A DNA stretch of 64,000 bases from Luteimonas galliterrae (lineage in GTDB: Bacteria > Pseudomonadota > Gammaproteobacteria > Xanthomonadales > Xanthomonadaceae), in NCBI RefSeq assembly GCF_023374055.1, contig NZ_JAMBEP010000006.1, positions 57,424 to 121,423 on the forward strand, in the 5' to 3' direction. The notes under the pieces are model-generated. The model had not been told where the DNA came from. It ran no database searches and saw only the letters and a program-made list of their open reading frames with translations. This document shows positions 43,868-51,886 of this stretch, in pieces; position 1 is the first letter of the stretch, and each line of letters opens with the position of its first letter. The translations under genes and the position numbers were made by a program.

Positions 43868-44695
43868 GGGGGAATTCTCCTGCGGTGCTGAAAGGATTTG
43901 CGGCGCTCCGTCGATGCGCCAGCCGTCGGCGCCACCGGCCAGCGGCCAGCGGCGATCGGCGGCGTAGGCCTGCGGCGACGGCACGCGGCCGCGCGTGCCG
44001 ACCACGATCACGTCGCCCGGGCGCAACGCGCGCCAATCGTCGTGGCGCAGCCGCGGACCGGCCAGGCGGATCGCGATCGGCGCGGGCAGTTGCCGCCAGC
44101 GCTCGAGATCGGGCGGGGGATCGTCGGCATAGACCTGTTCGGCGCGGTCCAGCAGGCGGTCGATCCACGAGCAGGGCAGACGCAGCGTGCCGAGCATGGC
44201 GCCGCGGCCGGCATCCTCGATCGAGAACGCGAGCCAGATATCCGGATCGCGCGCGACGGTTTGCGGGTCGCGTTCGTCGCCGCCTTCCACCGGCAGCAGC
44301 GATACGCCCAGCGCATCGCTGAGCCGGATCAGTTGCGCTTCGTGCGCCAGCGTCCAGGCCAGCAGGCGCGAACGGCCGCGGTAATCGCTCCATTGAAGAT
44401 CGTCGCTGGGCTGCGCGCTGTCGGCTTGGTCCAGCCGCAGGCCGAGGCGCACGCCGTCGGCTTCCAATTCGATGGTTTCGCCGGCGGCGCCGGCATCGCC
44501 GTACGCGAAACGCAGCACGCCGCCGTCGCGCAACGGCCAGCGTTCCGGCGCGGCGAAGAAATAGCGCATCGTTTCCGCCTGCGCCGGCAGCAGCGACGGT
44601 ATGCGGCCGCGCAATGCGGCGACTGTCGCGTCCGCGTGCGCGGGCCGGGATTTCGTCGCGGGTGCGCGAGCTTTCTTGCTGGCGGCTTCAACCAT
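43586..44695 (-). CDS. sctQ: type III secretion C-ring (sorting platform) protein SctQ
   Basis: 369 residues. The N-terminal two thirds are divergent, as usual for SctQ. The C-terminal SpoA domain (about 295-369) with LPVNVEFDLGRVQLSIGELA and VAGRGEMVAVGDTLGVRLLS is clear. It forms the cytoplasmic sorting platform. The ATG at 44695 overlaps the end of the response regulator gene by 8 nt. An internal start that would make a short SctQ-C product is listed separately. Confidence 0.9.
   Translation of the reverse strand: MVEAASKKARAPATKSRPAHADATVAALRGRIPSLLPAQAETMRYFFAAPERWPLRDGGVLRFAYGDAGAAGETIELEADGVRLGLRLDQADSAQPSDDLQWSDYRGRSRLLAWTLAHEAQLIRLSDALGVSLLPVEGGDERDPQTVARDPDIWLAFSIEDAGRGAMLGTLRLPCSWIDRLLDRAEQVYADDPPPDLERWRQLPAPIAIRLAGPRLRHDDWRALRPGDVIVVGTRGRVPSPQAYAADRRWPLAGGADGWRIDGAPQILSAPQENSPVNDNEVNAEAGDAAAEAATQPSVHNLPVNVEFDLGRVQLSIGELANLQPGYVFALPAHLEGANVTIRANGRVAGRGEMVAVGDTLGVRLLSWS
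43876..43883 (-). promoter_or_regulatory. internal Shine-Dalgarno in sctQ
   Basis: GCAGGAGA on the minus strand, 8 nt before an in-frame GTG. Strong Shine-Dalgarno sequences inside coding regions are uncommon; this one fits the known position for SctQ-C starts. Confidence 0.65.
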
Positions 44696-45287
44696 GTCCC
44701 AGGGCCACCTTCATCAGTTCGGGCAGCGAGCGTACACCGAGTTTGTTCATCATGTTCGAGCGATGCAGTTCCACGGTCTTGATGCTGATGCCGAGAATGT
44801 CGGCGATGATCTTGTTGGGCTTGCTGGCCACCACCAGGTCCAGCACCTGCCGTTCGCGCGGGCTCAGCTGGGCCAGGCGCCCGCCCTGCGCGCCGCCGGC
44901 GCTGTTGCGCGCGCTGGCGATCGCGGTGCGGATCGCATCGATCAGGGTGTCGTCGCCGAAGGGCTTCTCGATGAAATTGGACGCGCCCTTGCGCATCGCT
45001 TCCACCGCCAGCGGCACGTCGCCGTGCGCGGTCACGAACACCAGCGGCAAGGCGCAACCGCGGCGCTGCAGTTCGTCCTGCAACTGCAGGCCGCTCATCT
45101 GCGGCATGCGGATGTCCGAGACCAGGCACTCGGCCGCATCGCCGTGGCGTTCGCCCGTATAAGCGGCGATGAATTCCGCGCCGGACGCGTAGGCCAGCGT
45201 TTCGAAGCCGGCGGTCTGCAACAGCCAGGCGGTCGAGTCGCGGAAGCCGTCGTTGTCGTCGACCAGGTATACGCGGGTGTCCTGCAT
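44688..45287 (-). CDS. FixJ-type response regulator (LuxR HTH)
   Basis: 199 residues. The receiver domain has Asp58 (LVSDIRMPQMSG) as phospho-acceptor, FVTAHGD and the FIEKPF lysine; the LuxR-type helix-turn-helix is LSPRERQVLDLVVASKPNKI and following. FixJ/NarL class. It is directly downstream of its partner kinase (22-bp gap) and overlaps sctQ, so it probably controls this T3SS. Confidence 0.93.
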   Translation of the reverse strand: MQDTRVYLVDDNDGFRDSTAWLLQTAGFETLAYASGAEFIAAYTGERHGDAAECLVSDIRMPQMSGLQLQDELQRRGCALPLVFVTAHGDVPLAVEAMRKGASNFIEKPFGDDTLIDAIRTAIASARNSAGGAQGGRLAQLSPRERQVLDLVVASKPNKIIADILGISIKTVELHRSNMMNKLGVRSLPELMKVALGHG

Positions 45288-45309
45288 CGGTCGTCCTCTC
45301 CGTCGCGGC

Positions 45310-46458
45310 TCATGCGCGGCCCTGCGCGCGCGGCAGGGTGAAGCCGAATACGCTGCCGCCGCCGTCGCGCGGCTCGAAGAACAGGCGCCCTTCGTGGTAC
45401 TCGATGATCGAGCGGCAGATCGCCAGGCCGATGCCCAGGCCGTCGGTCTTGGTGGTGAAGAACGGCGAGAACAGCTGGTCCTGGTCCTGCGCGCTCAAGC
45501 CCGGGCCGCGGTCGCAGACGCGCACTTCGATCTCGCCGTCCAGGTTGACCCGCCCTTCGACGCGCAGTTCGCGCCGCGCGGCCGGCACTTCGCGCATCGC
45601 CTCGATCGCGTTCTTGACCAGGTTGAGCAGCACCTGCTCGATCATCACGCGGTCGGCGTACACGGCCGGCAGCGCCGGCGCCAGCGCCAGGTCGATGCGC
45701 AGCTGCAGGCGCTCGGCTTCCAGCCGCAGCAGTTCCAGCACGGTGCCGGCGATCGCCGGCAATTCGTGCGCGTCGCGCCGCGGTTCGCGCGCGCGCACGA
45801 ATTCGCGCACCCGCGAGATCACCGCACTGGCATGTTCGGCCTGCGCGCGCGCGGCCTGCAGCGCGCGCTCGACCTGCACCGGCCCGCCGGCCTGGTCGAC
45901 CAGGCGCAGGCTGCCGTTGAGGTAGTTCACGATCGCCGCCAACGGCTGGTTGAGTTCGTGCGCCAGGGTCGCGGCCATTTCGCCGACCGACATCAGGCGC
46001 GAGGTGAACAGCAGTTTTTCCTGCTGGGTCTTGTGCGAGTCCAGGGTTTCGATGCGTTCGCTGATGTCGACCGCGGTCAGCAAGGCCAGCGCACGGCCGG
46101 CTTGTACGGTATCGCCCCAATGCAAGGCGTACCAGCGACCGTTGTGCGGCGCATGCACTTCGATCGGCTGCGCGTCGGCGGACCCGTCGCCGTGCAGGCC
46201 GCGCAGCAGCCGCTCGCGTTGGGTGTGTTCGGGCAGATCGCCGAACTCGTCCAGGAAGCGGCGGTTGGCCGCGACCAGCGCGCCGTCGTCGCGCGCATAG
46301 GCGGCGCAGGCGAAGGGCACCGCATCCAGCCATGCGGCGAACGATGCGGTATCCGGATCGCCGCCGCCCGGCGCAGGCTTCTGCCGCGGCGCACGCGTGC
46401 CGGCCGTCGCAGGTTTGTCCGCGACCGCCGCGCCGCCCGATGGCCGCGCTTCACGCAT
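45310..46458 (-). CDS. FixL-type soluble sensor histidine kinase
   Basis: 382 residues, no membrane segment. An N-terminal Ala/Pro-rich tail is followed by a PAS-like sensor region (AWLDAVPFACAAYARDDGAL, YALHWGDT), then HisKA with His167 in AATLAHELNQPLAAIVNYL, and HATPase with N box VLLNLVKNAIEAM, RDRGPGLS-like and the GLGIGLAICRSII G box. The signal is unknown; there is no heme-pocket motif I can confirm. It is divergent from the FliO-like gene. Confidence 0.92.
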   Translation of the reverse strand: MREARPSGGAAVADKPATAGTRAPRQKPAPGGGDPDTASFAAWLDAVPFACAAYARDDGALVAANRRFLDEFGDLPEHTQRERLLRGLHGDGSADAQPIEVHAPHNGRWYALHWGDTVQAGRALALLTAVDISERIETLDSHKTQQEKLLFTSRLMSVGEMAATLAHELNQPLAAIVNYLNGSLRLVDQAGGPVQVERALQAARAQAEHASAVISRVREFVRAREPRRDAHELPAIAGTVLELLRLEAERLQLRIDLALAPALPAVYADRVMIEQVLLNLVKNAIEAMREVPAARRELRVEGRVNLDGEIEVRVCDRGPGLSAQDQDQLFSPFFTTKTDGLGIGLAICRSIIEYHEGRLFFEPRDGGGSVFGFTLPRAQGRA

Positions 46459-46610
46459 GGCGCGCACCGCGGAGCGCGCGCGCGGCCCTGCGCGAACGGA
46501 TGAGCTTGCCCTTTGTCGACACCCTGTTACGGTAGCCGTGCGCCATGTCGGCGCCGTGACGTTTCCGGCCCGCCTGCCTATCGCATCCCTTCCTGTCGCA
46601 TCCGTCTGCC
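46459..46610. promoter_or_regulatory. divergent promoter region between the kinase and FliO-like genes
   Basis: A 150-bp gap with divergent transcription of the two arms of the T3SS. It includes GTCGACACCCTGTTACGG, but I cannot define -35/-10 boxes with confidence. Confidence 0.35.
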
Positions 46611-47042
46611 ATGACCTCTTCCCTCATTTTCCGCAGAATACTCCCGGCCGCCGCCTGCATCGCGTGGTCGGGGCTGGCTTGGTCGGCCGCCCCGGCCGCG
46701 GCGCCCGCCAAGTCTTCCTTCATCGGCGAACTGCTCGCCATCGTGTTGCCGTTGGCGGCAGTGATCGCGGCCCTGCTCGTGGTGCTGCGCCTGGCCCGGC
46801 GACGTTACGGGATCACCGGCCGCGATGCATCCTTGTCGATCGTGCAGGTGCTGCCGGTGGGGCCGCGTGAACGCATCGTACTGGTGCGCACCCGCGCCGG
46901 CCGCGTATTCGCGGTCGGCGTCAGCGCCCAATCCTTGAGCCTGATCACACAACTGCAGCCAGACGATATCGCACCATCGGCGCAGGATGTGAAGAATCCA
47001 TCTGACCCTGCGCCGGTTTCAAGCGAACGTTTATTTCAGTAG
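46611..47042 (+). CDS. FliO-like protein in the T3SS cluster
   Basis: 143 residues. A signal-peptide-like N-terminus precedes one membrane helix (ELLAIVLPLAAVIAALLVVL) and then RLARRRYGITGRD and a soluble domain VQVLPVGPRERIVLVRTRAG and RVFAVGVSAQSLSL. This is the FliO pattern from flagellar export. FliO normally accompanies FliP in flagella and is absent from injectisomes, so its presence beside sctV and sctD is unusual. Confidence 0.78.
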   Translation: MTSSLIFRRILPAAACIAWSGLAWSAAPAAAPAKSSFIGELLAIVLPLAAVIAALLVVLRLARRRYGITGRDASLSIVQVLPVGPRERIVLVRTRAGRVFAVGVSAQSLSLITQLQPDDIAPSAQDVKNPSDPAPVSSERLFQ

Positions 47043-47419
47043 CTCGCGTAATGCGCGCGTGAAGGAATTGGCTCCTGCCGCGCGGTCGTTACAGAATGTT
47101 GACAGCGAAGGCCGCGCGGATTCGCTCGCTCGTCGAAACGCTTTCATATGAAACAAATACAAAGATGAACGCTGCGCATCGCATCGGTGCGATGTAACGC
47201 GGCGTGTAAGCGAAACCGCAGCAATCCGCATGCTATGGTGACCTTCGAAACGGATGAGGTCAGCGCCATGCGACAGTTCTCCGAATCGGTGCGCAGCAGC
47301 GCATCCGGGGGAATCGCCATCTGGACCACCCGCATCGCATCGGCGAAGGCGCGCTGCGGGTTGCGTTCTGCGGCGCGCAAGGCATACTGCGTCGCCCGTC
47401 CCCCGACGGATAGTCAAAC
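47043..47419. other. 377-bp gap before sctV, no convincing gene
   Basis: A 64-codon plus-strand frame runs from about 47235 to 47429 (MVTFETDEVSAMRQF and so on) and overlaps the sctV start. It is short and lacks a motif or good Shine-Dalgarno. The first 150 bp have lower GC and may hold the sctV promoter. Confidence 0.4.
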
Positions 47420-49492
47420 ATGGAAGTAAGGCTCAAGCCCCTGCGCGACCTGTTCGGCGCGATGACCGCGGCGCCCGCAGGCGCCCCGCGGCGCCGTGGC
47501 GGATACAGCGACGTGGTGCTCGCTTTCGCCGCGGTCACGATCATCACCTTGATGATCCTGCCGCTGCCGATGGCGGTGATCGACACGCTGGTGGCCTTCA
47601 ACATCGCGATCGGCTTCGGCCTGCTGCTGCTGGCCATCTACATCCCCACACCGGTGGCGTTCTCCAGTTTCCCCAGCGTGCTGCTGCTGACCACGCTGTT
47701 CCGGCTGTCGCTGTCGATCGCGATCACGCGCTCGATCCTGCTCGAAGCCGAGGCCGGCCACATCATCGACACCTTCGGCAACCTGGTCGCGGGCGGCAAT
47801 CTCGTCGTCGGCCTGGTGGTGTTCCTGATCATCACCGTGGTCCAGTTCATCGTCGTCGCCAAGGGCGCCGAGCGCGTCGCCGAAGTCGCCGCGCGCTTCA
47901 CCCTGGACGCGATGCCCGGCAAGCAGCTGTCGATCGATTCGGACCTGCGCTCGGGCCTGATCGACAAGGACGAAGCGCGCCGCAAGCGCCGCCTGCTGGA
48001 AGTGGAAAGCCAGTTGCACGGCAGCCTGGACGGCGCGATGAAGTTCGTGAAGGGCGACGCCATCGCCGGCATCGTCATCATCATCATCAACCTGCTCGGC
48101 GGCCTGGCGATCGGCGTCCTGCAGCGCGACATGTCGCTGGCCGATGCGACCCACACCTACAGCATCCTGACGATCGGCGACGGCCTGGTCTCGCAGATCC
48201 CGGCGATCCTGGCTGCGATCTCGGCCGGCCTGGTGGTGACGCGCACCGCCGGCGAAGAGAACGACCGCCATCTGGGCGAAGCGATCTCGCGGCAGATTTC
48301 CGGCGAGCCGCGGGTGATGCTGATCACCGGCATGCTGGCGCTGGCGATGGTGTTCGTGCCCGGTTTCCCGAAGATGGTGTTCGGCCTGCTCGGCCTGGCC
48401 CTGCTCGGTCTGTCGGCCTGGCGCTATCGCCACGGTTCGATGGTGTTGCGCCGCGCGTTCCGCGTGCCCGAAGGCGAACGGCCCACCGGCGAGAAAGTGG
48501 TCGAGACCGATGACCTGGCGCCGCCGGCGCCGTTGCAGCTGGACATCTCGCCGTCGCTGGCGGCGATGGTCGGCGACCTGCCGTTGCGCGAACGCATCGG
48601 CGGGATCGTGCAGCGGCTGCGCGAGGAATACGGCGTGCCCGTGCCGGTGCCGACGGTGCGCATCGAACCCAAGCTGCGCGAGCGCGGCGAATACCGGCTG
48701 AGCGCGTTCGGTGCGCGCATCGCGTTCGGACGCGTGCGCGACGACGCCTATTTCCGGCCTGCCCGTCCCGGCGACGGCAACGCGCCGCGCGCTGCCGGGT
48801 TCTTCCCGGCGCTGGCGGGCGAGTGGATCAAGGAGCCGGCCGCCGACGCGCAGGGCGCGCTCGACACCCTGGCCGAGCATTGCCGCAGCGCGCTGCAGCG
48901 CCGGCTGGGCAGCTTCATCGGCATCCAGGAAACCTCGCACCTGTTCAACCGCATGCAGCGCGACTATCCGGATCTGGTGAAGGAAATGTTGCGCGTGGTC
49001 GCGCCGCAGCGCGTGGCCGACGTGCTGCGCCGGCTGGCCGAAGAAGGCGTGCCGGTGCGCAACCTGCGCGATGCGTTCGAAGCCATCACCGACGTCGGCG
49101 GCCGCGAGAAGGACGTGGTGCTGCTGACCGAATACGTTCGCGTCGCATTGAAACGCGAGATCGCCGACCGCTATGCCGACGACGAACGCACCCTTCACGT
49201 GCTGATGATCCACCCGGAATTGGAAGACCGCCTGCGCCAGTCGGTGCGCGTGGCCGGTGGTGCCAGCCAGCTGGCGATATCGCCGGAGCTGGCGGCGCGG
49301 CTGGGCGGCGAGGTCCGTTCGCAGCTGGCGCGGCAGCCCGAGACCGTGCGTCCTGTCTTGTTATGTTCACTCGATGTGCGCAGGCATCTGCGCAAGCTGA
49401 TGGAAATCGATTTCTTCGATCTGCCCGTGCTGTCCTACCAGGAGCTCGCCCCCGATCTCCGCATCATGCAGGCCGGCCAGATCAACGCCTGA
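47420..49492 (+). CDS. sctV: type III secretion export gate protein SctV
   Basis: 690 residues, FlhA/YscV (FHIPEP) family. There are about eight membrane helices in the first half, with conserved FPSVLLLTTLFRLSLSIAIT, GHIIDTFGNLVAGGNLVVGL and the FHIPEP loop QLSIDSDLRSGLIDKDEARR; the second half is the cytoplasmic nonameric-ring domain with LREEYGVPVPVPTVRIEPKL. It channels substrates into the export gate and lies upstream of sctD by 11 bp. Confidence 0.95.
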   Translation: MEVRLKPLRDLFGAMTAAPAGAPRRRGGYSDVVLAFAAVTIITLMILPLPMAVIDTLVAFNIAIGFGLLLLAIYIPTPVAFSSFPSVLLLTTLFRLSLSIAITRSILLEAEAGHIIDTFGNLVAGGNLVVGLVVFLIITVVQFIVVAKGAERVAEVAARFTLDAMPGKQLSIDSDLRSGLIDKDEARRKRRLLEVESQLHGSLDGAMKFVKGDAIAGIVIIIINLLGGLAIGVLQRDMSLADATHTYSILTIGDGLVSQIPAILAAISAGLVVTRTAGEENDRHLGEAISRQISGEPRVMLITGMLALAMVFVPGFPKMVFGLLGLALLGLSAWRYRHGSMVLRRAFRVPEGERPTGEKVVETDDLAPPAPLQLDISPSLAAMVGDLPLRERIGGIVQRLREEYGVPVPVPTVRIEPKLRERGEYRLSAFGARIAFGRVRDDAYFRPARPGDGNAPRAAGFFPALAGEWIKEPAADAQGALDTLAEHCRSALQRRLGSFIGIQETSHLFNRMQRDYPDLVKEMLRVVAPQRVADVLRRLAEEGVPVRNLRDAFEAITDVGGREKDVVLLTEYVRVALKREIADRYADDERTLHVLMIHPELEDRLRQSVRVAGGASQLAISPELAARLGGEVRSQLARQPETVRPVLLCSLDVRRHLRKLMEIDFFDLPVLSYQELAPDLRIMQAGQINA

Positions 49493-49503
49493 GGTAATCC
49501 CCC

Positions 49504-50916
49504 ATGACCCAGAGCCCACCGACCCACCCGAAATCCTCCGCCAAGAAATCGAAAGCCAAGCGCGCTTCCGGAACCGCCGCCGCCGCTACCGCCGCGGCTG
49601 CGGGCAATGAAGGCGCCGGCTACGCGCTGCGCATCCTGTCCGGGCTGCATATCGGCGCCAGCCGGCCGTTGGCCGAGAAAGAGATGATCCTGGTCGGCAG
49701 CGGCGAGGATTGCGACATCGTCCTGTCCGACCAGGGTGTGGCGCCGCACCATGCGCTGATCGGCCTGCTCGGCGGCAGCCTGTCCGTTCGCGCGCTGGAC
49801 GCGCCGCTGCGCGTCGGCGGGCAGCCGCTGCATCCGGGCGACCCGGTCGCGCTGGCCAGCTTGCAGCGCATCGAACTCGGGCAGGCCGCGTTGGCGGTCG
49901 GCAATGCCGACGATCCGGCCTGGCAATCCATGCTGCCGGCCTACGACGGCTCGCGTCCGGCACCCGCGCCGGCGCCATACATGAAGCGGCTGCCGGCCGT
50001 GGCGGCGTTCGCGGTGCTGTCGCTGATGTCGGTGGCGATCCTGGCCGCGGTCGTACCCAAGCGCGACCAGGCGCCGCAGGCCAGCGATGCGCTCACCCGG
50101 CTGATTCCGGAATTCTCGATCGCCGACGGACGAGTCGCGAAGGATGCCAACGGCATCGCGGTGCTGTCCGGCACGGTCAGGGACGCGGCCACCCGCGACC
50201 GCATCCGCGAAAAGATCAAGAGCGAAGGCCTCAGCGCCAGCCTGAGCCTGCGCACCGGCGACGACATCGCCTTCGACGTGCGCGAGATCCTGCGTGCCGA
50301 AGGTTTCGCCACCCGCACCCAGTACCTGGGCAACGGCGATGTCGAGGTCACCGGCAATTTCGCCGACGGCAATGCGCTAAAGGAAGCCGCGCTCGGGCGC
50401 GCGATGCGCGACGTGAAAGGCGTGCGGCGCATCATCCCGCGCAATTACGATCCGATCGATCCCTTCCAGCCCGCCGCGCAGCAGGTCGCCCATCAGAAAG
50501 CGGCCGAACAGAAACCGGCGGTGAGCCTGGTGTCGATCGTGCGCGGCAAGGAGCCGCATGTGCTCGGCTCGGACGGCAGCAAGTTCGGCATGGGCGAAAA
50601 GTTGCCGGACGGCTCGACCCTGATCGGCATCACCAGCGAAGGCGCGACCGCGCTCGACGCCGAAGGCAAGCTGCAGCGCGTGCAACTGGCGCCGCCTCCG
50701 GCACCGGCCGGCACCGAGGCGACCACGGTCGCGGTCGGCGTCGACGCCAAGACCGCACCCGCCGCGGCGCCGGCTTCCGCGACGCCCGCTGCGAAAGCGG
50801 CGGCGTCGACGAACGCCGTCGCCAAACCTGCGGCGCCCGCCGCCGCCGCCGTCGCCGCTCCGGCGCAGCCGCAAACCGTCGCCAAGGCCAAACCGCAACC
50901 GGCGCAGCGCATGTGA
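49504..50916 (+). CDS. sctD: type III secretion inner-membrane ring protein SctD
   Basis: 470 residues. An N-terminal FHA-like domain (about 40-135, with LVGSGEDCDIVLSDQGVAPH), one membrane helix (about 163-184), then periplasmic ring-building BON-like repeats (GIAVLSGTVRDAATRDRIRE and GDVEVTGNFADGNALKEAAL). The end is a long Ala/Pro/Val-rich tail from about residue 400. It makes the MS-ring with SctJ. Confidence 0.88.
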   Translation: MTQSPPTHPKSSAKKSKAKRASGTAAAATAAAAGNEGAGYALRILSGLHIGASRPLAEKEMILVGSGEDCDIVLSDQGVAPHHALIGLLGGSLSVRALDAPLRVGGQPLHPGDPVALASLQRIELGQAALAVGNADDPAWQSMLPAYDGSRPAPAPAPYMKRLPAVAAFAVLSLMSVAILAAVVPKRDQAPQASDALTRLIPEFSIADGRVAKDANGIAVLSGTVRDAATRDRIREKIKSEGLSASLSLRTGDDIAFDVREILRAEGFATRTQYLGNGDVEVTGNFADGNALKEAALGRAMRDVKGVRRIIPRNYDPIDPFQPAAQQVAHQKAAEQKPAVSLVSIVRGKEPHVLGSDGSKFGMGEKLPDGSTLIGITSEGATALDAEGKLQRVQLAPPPAPAGTEATTVAVGVDAKTAPAAAPASATPAAKAAASTNAVAKPAAPAAAAVAAPAQPQTVAKAKPQPAQRM

Positions 50917-51028
50917 GGGCTGTGCGGCCGCAAATTTTTAGAGTCAGAAAGTCAGCAAGCGTCGTAGGGTTCCATAACGTTCACGGTAGTTCGGCGGCAA
51001 TAGCCGCGCTCACTCAAGGAGAAGCGTC

Positions 51029-51364
51029 ATGAGCAATGCCAACGTCAGCGGTCATCTGCTGAACACTTACATCACCGACGTCAATGCGGTCGGCGTCACC
51101 GGCAACCGGCGCGGCGGCGGCGTATCCGGCGGCAGCGCCAACAGCTGGTACGAAGCCATGGCGCGGGCATGGGGCAGCACCCTGGATGCCCAGGCCGCGC
51201 GCATCACCGAGCTGTCCGACCAGGTCAGCGGCGGCCAGGATCAGCCCTCGGTCATGATCACGCTGACGTCCGAGAGCCTGCGCATGCAGTTCATGTCCAA
51301 CAACGCGGCCACCTCGCAGAACGCGGTCGGCCAGGCGCTGGAAACGCTCGGCAAGCGGCAGTAA
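51029..51364 (+). CDS. small helical T3SS protein, possible needle subunit SctF
   Basis: 111 residues, no signal peptide or cysteine. A Gly/Ser/Asn-rich N-terminus precedes two helices (WYEAMARAWGSTLDAQAARI and SLRMQFMSNNAATSQNAVGQ, ending ALETLGKRQ), the hairpin layout of needle proteins. Its position between sctD and sctI matches sctF in Ysc-type clusters, and a strong AAGGAG precedes the ATG. The N-terminus is longer than in known SctF (about 80 residues). Candidate only; compare the gene at 61951. Confidence 0.6.
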   Translation: MSNANVSGHLLNTYITDVNAVGVTGNRRGGGVSGGSANSWYEAMARAWGSTLDAQAARITELSDQVSGGQDQPSVMITLTSESLRMQFMSNNAATSQNAVGQALETLGKRQ

Positions 51365-51390
51365 TACGCCGGGGCTGAAGCATCGTGCGT

Positions 51391-51410
51391 GCCGGGCCGA
51401 ATCGCCCGGC
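51391..51410 (+). promoter_or_regulatory. intercistronic hairpin between the candidate needle gene and sctI
   Basis: GCCGGGC, a 6-nt loop, then GCCCGGC. No U-tract. It may stabilise the upstream message or attenuate read-through, as expected after a highly expressed subunit gene; it could also be a REP half-element. Confidence 0.45.
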
Positions 51411-51455
51411 TACGGACGATCCAGCATCGGATCATCGGACAGCAAGGAGACCGAC

Positions 51456-51872
51456 ATGATCGAAGCCATACAAGTCGCCGCCATGGACGCCGCGCAAGCC
51501 TCGCCCGCCGCGCGTCCGGCGCAATCGCCGCAGGCCTCTGCCTTCGACGTGCGCGATTTCGCAGCCGCGCTCGAACGCACCGGCGGCGCACCGCAAGCCG
51601 GCGCGCCGCAGCAGGTGATCGCCAGCGTCGCCGCGCCGCCTTCCGAGGGTACGCGGGCCGTGCTGGCTGCGCTGGAACACCTCAACGGCGGCGCCGACAA
51701 CATCAATGCGATGTCGCAGACCATGACCGCCAACAGCGCCGACCTGACGCCCGGCGAAATGATGCAGATGACGATGCGTTGCCATCAGTTCCTGTTCCAG
51801 GCCGAGCTGACCTCGAACGTGGCCAACCGCACGTCGGACGGCATCCAGCAGCTGTTCCGTCAGCAGTCGTAA
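51456..51872 (+). CDS. sctI: type III secretion inner rod protein SctI
   Basis: 138 residues. The C-terminal ~45 residues (LTPGEMMQMTMRCHQFLFQA and ELTSNVANRTSDGIQQLFRQ) are the conserved SctI/HrpB2-YscI end; the N-terminus is Ala/Gln/Pro-rich and divergent, as usual. It links needle and export gate. Preceded by AAGGAG; sctJ follows 14 bp later. Confidence 0.85.
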   Translation: MIEAIQVAAMDAAQASPAARPAQSPQASAFDVRDFAAALERTGGAPQAGAPQQVIASVAAPPSEGTRAVLAALEHLNGGADNINAMSQTMTANSADLTPGEMMQMTMRCHQFLFQAELTSNVANRTSDGIQQLFRQQS

Positions 51873-51886
51873 CGGGGGAAATGGGC

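Noticed and set aside
47121..47145. A PIP-box-like pair (TTCGC, 15 nt, CTTTC) before sctV
   Set aside because: The second half does not match TTCGC/TTCGB and the distance to a -10 is unclear; one near-match is expected by chance.
47235..47429. A 64-codon frame before sctV
   Set aside because: It overlaps the sctV start, has no recognisable motif and no good ribosome site.
47414..49213. A minus-strand frame of about 600 codons opposite sctV
   Set aside because: Shadow of sctV: low-complexity HRQ-rich composition and no support.
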